A program made the position numbers and the translations under genes. The notes beneath the pieces were generated by a model, which was given only the letters and a program-made list of their open reading frames with translations, searched no databases and had not been told where the DNA came from. Below are positions 59,331 to 64,000 of a stretch of DNA of 64,000 nucleotides, one piece after another (within the stretch, counting starts at the first letter, position 1; the number at the start of each line of letters is the position of its first letter). Location: assembly GCF_900115265.1 (NCBI RefSeq), contig NZ_FOVU01000004.1, positions 494,987 to 558,986 on the forward strand. The letters are read 5' to 3'. This DNA is from Bradyrhizobium sp. Ghvi (GTDB lineage: Bacteria > Pseudomonadota > Alphaproteobacteria > Rhizobiales > Xanthobacteraceae).

Positions 59331-60299
59331 ATGACGGCCTTGACGGACGACACGCTGCCGGTGACCCCGCGCGCCATGCGCGACGAGATGATCCTCTTCG
59401 CGGTGATGGCACTGCTGCTGGCGTCAGTGCCCTTTACGGGAGTTTATCCGTTCTTCGTGATGCAGGCGCTGTGCTTTGCTCTGCTCGCCTGTGCCTTCAA
59501 CCTCCTGATCGGCTATGGCGGCCTGTTGTCGTTCGGCCACGCGATGTTCATGGGTACCGCCGGCTATTGCAGCGGGCATGCGCTCAAGGTGTGGGGACTT
59601 CCGCCCGAACTCGGCATCCTCGTCGGCGTTGCTGCGGCGTTTGGGCTGTCGCTCATCACCGGCTACATCTCGATCCGCCGCCAGGGCATCTATTTCTCGA
59701 TGATCACGCTGGCGCTGTCGCAGCTGCTGTACTTCATCTACCTCCAGGCGCCCTTCACCCATGGTGAGGACGGCATCCAGGGCATTCCGCAGGGGCACTT
59801 GTTCGGCGTGTTCGATCTGTCCAAGCCGACGGTGCTCTACTACGTCGTGCTGGTCGGCTTCCTCGCCGGTTTCCTGCTGATCTACCGGATCATCAACTCG
59901 CCGTTTGGCGAAGTCCTGAAGTCGATCCGCGAGAACGAGCCGCGTGCCATCTCGCTGGGCTACCGGACCGACCAGTACAAATTCCTGGCATTCGTACTGT
60001 CGGGCACGCTGGCGGGCTTTGCCGGGGCGCTGAAAGTGTTCGTTGCGCAGAACGCCTCGCTCACCGACGTGCATTGGTCGATGTCGGGCGAAGTCGTGCT
60101 GATGACGCTGGTCGGCGGTCTCGGCACCATCTTCGGTCCCGTGGTCGGCGCCTTCGTGATCATCGCCATGCAGCAATATCTGGCCGGTTTCGGCCAGTGG
60201 GTGACGGTGATTCAGGGCTCGATCTTCGTGATCTGCGTGCTCACCTTCCGTCGCGGCGTCATCGGCGAAATCGCACATTACTTCCGACGATCCATGTAA
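59331..60299 (+). CDS. livM: ABC transporter permease, LivM type
   Basis: The product has 322 residues from ATG 59331, one base after livH. The signature ACAFNLLIGYGGLLSFGHAMFMGTAGYC is present, with SIRENEPRAISLGYRTDQYKFLAFVLSG and GGLGTIFGPVVGAFVIIAMQQ. About ten spans. With LivH it forms the pore; the operon order G-F-K-H-M is common in rhizobia. The operon ends here, followed by a gap of 160 bases before the DUF47 gene. Confidence 0.93.
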   Translation: MTALTDDTLPVTPRAMRDEMILFAVMALLLASVPFTGVYPFFVMQALCFALLACAFNLLIGYGGLLSFGHAMFMGTAGYCSGHALKVWGLPPELGILVGVAAAFGLSLITGYISIRRQGIYFSMITLALSQLLYFIYLQAPFTHGEDGIQGIPQGHLFGVFDLSKPTVLYYVVLVGFLAGFLLIYRIINSPFGEVLKSIRENEPRAISLGYRTDQYKFLAFVLSGTLAGFAGALKVFVAQNASLTDVHWSMSGEVVLMTLVGGLGTIFGPVVGAFVIIAMQQYLAGFGQWVTVIQGSIFVICVLTFRRGVIGEIAHYFRRSM

Positions 60300-60459
60300 G
60301 CCATTGATATATCAGGCATTCAACTGACGGGCGAATCCGGTGGATGATCCGGCTCCGCAGGCCCGAGATGACACGCGCGCGGCGCGAAAATGGTCTATGA
60401 CGGTTTCGTGACGGCCCCCTGACGGGGGCCAGGCCATGTCCAACCGGTAGACTATTCCC

Positions 60460-61104
60460 ATGATGCGTTGGTTTCGCGCTTTCCTGCCCAAGGAAGAACG
60501 GTTCTTCGATCTGTTCGATCGCCATGCCCAGACGGTGATCCAGGGCGCGATCGCGCTCCAGGGCGTACTGAACGGCGGCGAGGAGACGCCGGTCTACTGC
60601 CAGCGCGTCAGCCAGTTCGAGAACGACGCCGACAACATTACCCGCGAGGTGCTGACGGCGGTGCGGCGCACCTTCATCACGCCGTTCGATCGCGGCGACA
60701 TCAAGAACCTCATTACCTCGCTGGACGATGCGATCGACCAGATGCAACAGACGGCCAAGGCGGTGATGCTGTTCGAGGTCCGCAGTTTCGAGCCGCCGAT
60801 GCGCGAGATCGGCGCGCTCCTGATCGAATGCGCTAACCTGGTCGGGCGCGCACTGCCCCTGATGCAGCAGATCGGCAAGAACGTCGCGATGCTGACAGCA
60901 ATCACGGAGGAACTGACCAAGCTCGAGGGGCGCGTCGACGATCTCCACGACATCGGCTTGAAGGAGCTGTTCCTCAAGCACCGCAACGGCAACGCGATGG
61001 ATTTCATCGTCGGCGTCGAGATCTACGACCATCTCGAAAAGGTCGCCGATCGCTTCGACGACGTCGCGAACGAGATCAACAGCATCGTCATCGAGCAAGT
61101 TTAG
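60460..61104 (+). CDS. DUF47/PhoU-like phosphate transport regulator
   Basis: The product has 214 residues from ATG 60460, wholly helical, with conserved MRWFRAFLPKEERFFDLFDRHAQTV, ENDADNITREVLTAVRRTFITPFDRGDIKNLITSLDDAIDQMQ and a final VADRFDDVANEINSIVIEQ. The acidic helices resemble PhoU metal-binding motifs E/DxxxD. DUF47 genes are usually paired with Pit, as here, and thought to regulate phosphate uptake through it. Cytoplasmic. Confidence 0.92.
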   Translation: MMRWFRAFLPKEERFFDLFDRHAQTVIQGAIALQGVLNGGEETPVYCQRVSQFENDADNITREVLTAVRRTFITPFDRGDIKNLITSLDDAIDQMQQTAKAVMLFEVRSFEPPMREIGALLIECANLVGRALPLMQQIGKNVAMLTAITEELTKLEGRVDDLHDIGLKELFLKHRNGNAMDFIVGVEIYDHLEKVADRFDDVANEINSIVIEQV

Positions 61105-61151
61105 CGCATGATCCGGAAAAGTGTGCAGCGGTTTTCCGCCCAGATCATGCG
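61104..61151. repeat. Intergenic palindromic repeat with GATCATGCG ends
   Basis: GCGCATGATC (61104-61113) and GATCATGCG (61143-61151) bracket the middle GGAAAAGTGTGCAGCGGTTTTCC, itself partly complementary. Similar elements are common between genes in this family. Here it lies between the paired DUF47 and Pit genes. Confidence 0.7.
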
Positions 61152-61175
61152 TGGATTTTAGCGGAGGGCCGCGCC

Positions 61176-62183
61176 GTGGATGCTGCGTTGGGTGTTCCCG
61201 TCCTGGTCGGACTGATCGCTGTCGCGCTGCTGTTCGACTTCCTGAACGGCCTGCACGACGCCGCCAATTCGATCGCGACCATCGTCTCGACCCGGGTGTT
61301 GCGGCCGCAATTCGCGGTGATCTGGGCCGCGTTCTTCAATTTCGTCGCCTTCATGGTGTTCGGGCTGCACGTCGCCCAGACCATCGGCACCGGCATCATC
61401 GATCCCGCGATCGTCGATGCGCAGGTGATCTTCGCAGCGCTCGTCGGCGCCATCGTCTGGAATCTCGTGACCTGGGCGCTGGGCATTCCGTCCTCGTCCT
61501 CGCACGCGCTGATCGGTGGGCTCGTCGGTGGCGGCGTGGCCAAGGCCGGAATATCGGCGGCGGTCTGGAGCGGACTGTCCAAGGCGGTGCTGGCGATCGT
61601 GCTGTCGCCGCTGGTCGGCTTCCTGCTCGCGATGATGCTGGTCGCGATCGTGTCGTGGCTCTCGGTGCGTTCGACGCCGTTCGCGGTCGACCGCGCCTTT
61701 CGCATCCTGCAATTCGCCTCGGCCTCGCTCTACTCGCTCGGCCATGGCGGCAATGACGCCCAGAAGACCATGGGCATCATCGCTGTGCTGCTCTATTCGC
61801 AGGGCCATCTCGGCAACGAGTTCTCGGTGCCGTTCTGGGTGGTGCTGTCCTGTCAGGCCGCGATGGCGCTGGGCACGCTGATGGGCGGCTGGCGCATCGT
61901 CCGCACCATGGGCTTGCGCATCACCAAGCTGACCCCGATGCAGGGGTTCTGCGCCGAGACCGGCGGTGCGGCGACCCTGTTCATGGCGACCTTCCTCGGC
62001 GTTCCCGTCTCGACCACCCACACCATCACCGGCGCCATCGTCGGCGTCGGCGCGGCCCGTCGCGTTTCGGCGGTGCGCTGGAACGTGGCGAGCTCAATCG
62101 TCTATGCCTGGGTGATCACGATCCCGGCCTCGGCCATCGTTGCAGCACTGAGCTGGTGGGCGGTCCAGATCTTCGTCAAGTAA
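61176..62183 (+). CDS. pit: Inorganic phosphate transporter, Pit type
   Basis: The product has 335 residues from GTG 61176, with GGAGG upstream. Both family repeats are visible: LFDFLNGLHDAANSIATIVSTRVLRPQ and, later, LYSLGHGGNDAQKTMGIIAVLLYSQ, plus ATFLGVPVSTTHTITGAIVGVGAARR. About ten spans. It imports metal-phosphate with protons at low affinity. It is cotranscribed with the DUF47 gene, with a palindromic element in between. Confidence 0.93.
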   Translation: MDAALGVPVLVGLIAVALLFDFLNGLHDAANSIATIVSTRVLRPQFAVIWAAFFNFVAFMVFGLHVAQTIGTGIIDPAIVDAQVIFAALVGAIVWNLVTWALGIPSSSSHALIGGLVGGGVAKAGISAAVWSGLSKAVLAIVLSPLVGFLLAMMLVAIVSWLSVRSTPFAVDRAFRILQFASASLYSLGHGGNDAQKTMGIIAVLLYSQGHLGNEFSVPFWVVLSCQAAMALGTLMGGWRIVRTMGLRITKLTPMQGFCAETGGAATLFMATFLGVPVSTTHTITGAIVGVGAARRVSAVRWNVASSIVYAWVITIPASAIVAALSWWAVQIFVK

Positions 62184-62490
62184 CGAGCTTCAGCCCGACG
62201 ATGCCGGCCACGATCAGCCCGATGCTGGCAAGGCGAAGCGCCGTGGCGGGCTCGCCGAACAGGAAGATGCCCAGTGTCGCCGTGCCGACCGCGCCGATGC
62301 CGGTCCAGACCGCATAGGCGGTTCCGACGGGCAGGGACTTGAGCGCGAGTCCGAGCAGGATGACACTGCCGGCCATGGCCGCGAGCGTGATCACGGAGGG
62401 AACAAGTCTGCTAAAGCCCTCGGTATATTTCAGGCCGATCGCCCAGGTGATCTCGAGAAGACCGGCGACGAACAGGACGCTCCAGGCCAT
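62176..62490 (-). CDS. SMR-family guanidinium exporter (SugE/Gdx type)
   Basis: The product has 104 residues from ATG 62490 with GGAGG upstream. Four spans. Glu13 in LLEITWAIGLKYTEGFSRL is the proton/substrate site, and GTAYAVWTGIGAVGTATLGIFLFGEP is the SMR helix-3 loop. The W-A-I-G-L-K-Y-T-E-G form is typical of the SugE/Gdx branch rather than the polyspecific EmrE branch. The two ACGA hairpins directly upstream strongly support guanidinium export. It overlaps the Pit end by 8 bases, convergently. Confidence 0.92.
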   Translation of the reverse strand: MAWSVLFVAGLLEITWAIGLKYTEGFSRLVPSVITLAAMAGSVILLGLALKSLPVGTAYAVWTGIGAVGTATLGIFLFGEPATALRLASIGLIVAGIVGLKLVT

Positions 62491-62508
62491 GACGACCCTC
62501 CATTCACG

Positions 62509-62561
62509 GCAGGGTCGTCCCCGCGGGCTGACAGGCTGATGAGCAGGAAGGTCGTCCTCCC
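62509..62561 (-). promoter_or_regulatory. Guanidine-II (mini-ykkC) riboswitch
   Basis: On the minus strand two hairpins occur in a row. The first (62561-62546) pairs GGGAGG with CCTTCC around ACGA; the second (62524-62509) pairs GCGGGG with CCCTGC around ACGA. Each is a 6-bp stem with one G-T pair and the invariant ACGA loop; they are 21 bases apart. The second ends about 9 bases before a GGAGG ribosome site. This is the two-hairpin ACGR architecture of the guanidine-II riboswitch, which permits translation when guanidinium is present. Confidence 0.88.
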
Positions 62562-62650
62562 CGGAAAGCCGATATGGGGCTGGCCGAAGGGTTCCGCAAT
62601 CACCAAATGAGGCTTGATCAGGCCCGTTTTCCCTGCCAAACGCTCCCGCC

Positions 62651-64000
62651 ATGTCCGACATCGCCACCCCCGCAGCCGAATCGCCGGCCCGTTCCCCGCT
62701 TGCCGCTGAAGTGGCGCGGCGGCGTACCTTTGCGATCATCTCCCACCCCGACGCCGGAAAGACCACGCTGACCGAAAAGCTGCTGCTGTTCGGTGGCGCC
62801 ATTAATCTCGCCGGCCAGGTCAAGGCCAAGGGCGAGCGCCGCAATACCCGCTCGGACTGGATGAAGATCGAACGGGAGCGCGGCATTTCCGTCGTGACTT
62901 CGGTGATGACCTTCGAGTTCGAGGGCCTCGTCTTCAACCTCCTGGACACGCCGGGCCACGAAGACTTCTCGGAAGACACTTATCGCACGCTGACTGCGGT
63001 CGATTCCGCCGTCATGGTGATCGACGCCGCCAAGGGTATCGAGGCGCGCACGCGAAAACTGTTCGAGGTCTGTCGCCTCCGCGACATCCCGATCATCACG
63101 TTCATCAACAAAATGGATCGCGAGAGCCGCGACGTCTTCGAGCTGCTCGACGAGATCGAGAAGACGCTGGCGCTCGACACCACGCCGATGACCTGGCCGG
63201 TCGGCCGCGGGCGCGACTTCCTCGGCACCTATGACGTTATCAACGGCGGTGTCCGCCTGCTCGAAGGCGGCGGCGCCAAGACTGGCGCGGCGCAGCAGAT
63301 CGAGATCGCCGAACTTGCCAAGCTCAACGCCAATCTAGATGCTTCAGCCGTGAAGGATGAGCTTGAGCTCGTCACCGAGGCCTCAAAGCCGTTCGAGCTC
63401 GAGGCATTTCGCGAGGGTCATCTGACGCCGGTCTATTTCGGCAGTGCGCTGCGCAATTTCGGTGTCGGCGACCTGCTCGAAGGCCTCGGCAAGTTCGCGC
63501 CCGAGCCGCGCGCGCAGGATAGCGACCAGCGCAAGGTCGAAGCCACCGATCCGCGCATGAGCGCCTTCGTGTTCAAGATCCAGGCCAACATGGATCCGAA
63601 CCATCGCGACCGCATCGCCTTCGCGCGACTCTGCTCCGGCAAGCTCAGCCGCGGCATGAAGGCCAAGCTGGTGCGCACCGGCAAGAGCATGCCGCTGTCG
63701 AGCCCGCAATTCTTCTTCGCGCAGGATCGCTCGGTCGCGGACGAGGCCTTTGCCGGCGACGTCGTCGGTATTCCCAATCACGGTACGCTGCGGATCGGCG
63801 ACACCCTGACCGAGGGCGAGGACTTCAACTTCGTCGGCGTGCCGAGCTTCGCGCCGGAAATCGTACGCCGCGTCCGTCTTACCGACGCGATGAAGGCGAA
63901 GAAGCTGAAGGAAGCGCTTCAGCAGATGTCGGAAGAGGGTGTGGTGCAGGTGTTCCGTCCGCGCGACGGTGCGCCCGCGCTGGTCGGCGTGGTCGGCGCG
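62651..64000 (+). CDS. prfC: Peptide chain release factor 3 (C-terminus outside window)
   Basis: From ATG 62651 the frame is open to the right edge, 450 codons of about 530. It is a GTPase that recycles RF1/RF2 after termination. G1 is SHPDAGKTT near residue 32, the switch has RERGISVVTSVMTFE, G3 is LDTPGHEDFSEDTYRTL, G4 INKMD and G5 the later WPVGRGRDF region. Domain 2 and the start of domain 3 are present (PTSFAPE-type strand and KLKEALQQMSEEGVVQVF). Its promoter faces the guanidinium exporter. Confidence 0.95.
   Translation, partial: MSDIATPAAESPARSPLAAEVARRRTFAIISHPDAGKTTLTEKLLLFGGAINLAGQVKAKGERRNTRSDWMKIERERGISVVTSVMTFEFEGLVFNLLDTPGHEDFSEDTYRTLTAVDSAVMVIDAAKGIEARTRKLFEVCRLRDIPIITFINKMDRESRDVFELLDEIEKTLALDTTPMTWPVGRGRDFLGTYDVINGGVRLLEGGGAKTGAAQQIEIAELAKLNANLDASAVKDELELVTEASKPFELEAFREGHLTPVYFGSALRNFGVGDLLEGLGKFAPEPRAQDSDQRKVEATDPRMSAFVFKIQANMDPNHRDRIAFARLCSGKLSRGMKAKLVRTGKSMPLSSPQFFFAQDRSVADEAFAGDVVGIPNHGTLRIGDTLTEGEDFNFVGVPSFAPEIVRRVRLTDAMKAKKLKEALQQMSEEGVVQVFRPRDGAPALVGVVGA

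Noticed and set aside
55540..60299. Firm assignment of the liv operon to leucine/isoleucine/valine
   Set aside because: The binding protein looks closer to amide or aromatic-acid binders and the LivG signature is altered, so the substrate is left open.
1..64000. CRISPR array, rRNA genes, complete insertion sequences or prophage
   Set aside because: No regularly spaced repeats, no rRNA-like sequence, no transposase or phage structural genes were recognised.

Overview
The window is high-GC alphaproteobacterial chromosome, most likely Bradyrhizobium or a close relative. This rests on the dense coding style, a CoxMNOP-like cytochrome oxidase cluster, general-stress (EcfG-type, GGAAC-N17-CGTT) promoters, the character of the intergenic repeats and the small Bradyrhizobium-style PAS-like and hypothetical proteins. 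It was judged by eye, with no database search.

Layout. 1-2.7 kb: a tautomerase cut by the window edge, a DnaB-C-like ATPase, lipB, an orphan FliN-like SpoA protein and tRNA-Leu(GAG). 2.7-4.25 kb: a lower-GC scar behind the tRNA with a fragment of a type I secretion ATPase and the C-terminal part of a patatin lipase, probably a decayed island. 4.25-6.25 kb: a KimA-like APC permease. 6.4-22.1 kb: fifteen consecutive minus-strand genes in two operons. They encode myo-inositol-phosphate synthase, a histidine phosphatase, a nucleotidyltransferase, a methyltransferase, a GH39-like glycosidase, phosphopentomutase, two sugar epimerases, a B12-type radical SAM enzyme, five glycosyltransferases and UDP-xylose synthase. 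There is a perfect EcfG-type promoter in front and a related, weaker site in the middle. No flippase, polymerase or exporter is present. I regard this as the most interesting system here: a stress-induced soluble pathway for an inositol- and pentose-containing oligosaccharide or glycoside.

22.4-26.8 kb: a small hypothetical protein, a GT9-like protein, a Crp/Fnr regulator and a DUF4336-SDR fusion. 26.9-36.7 kb, all minus strand: a periplasmic oxidation module. It has a PQQ alcohol dehydrogenase with the lanthanide-type D-x-D active site, a XoxJ-like binding protein, two c-type cytochromes, an HbpS/GlcG-like protein, a CtaG-like protein, an oxidase with a cytochrome c fused to subunit II, and one or two unannotated micro-proteins at the operon head. 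Electrons could run from alcohol through PQQ and cytochrome c to oxygen within this block.

36.9-64 kb is ordinary chromosome: two tandem polysaccharide deacetylases, MgtE, an HTH protein, an aldo/keto reductase, a TonB/TolA-like protein, an acetolactate synthase-like enzyme, a CLC channel with CBS domains, Lin0512, GNAT, a serine hydrolase, DUF429, a GST, TauE with its TetR repressor and a likely operator, CsaA, an ArsC-like reductase, a PAS-like protein, a complete liv-type ABC transporter (G-F-K-H-M order), DUF47-Pit phosphate uptake, a SugE/Gdx guanidinium exporter behind a guanidine-II (mini-ykkC) riboswitch, and prfC running off the right edge. Three intergenic repeat copies and a near-perfect 35-nt palindrome lie between 54 and 61.2 kb.
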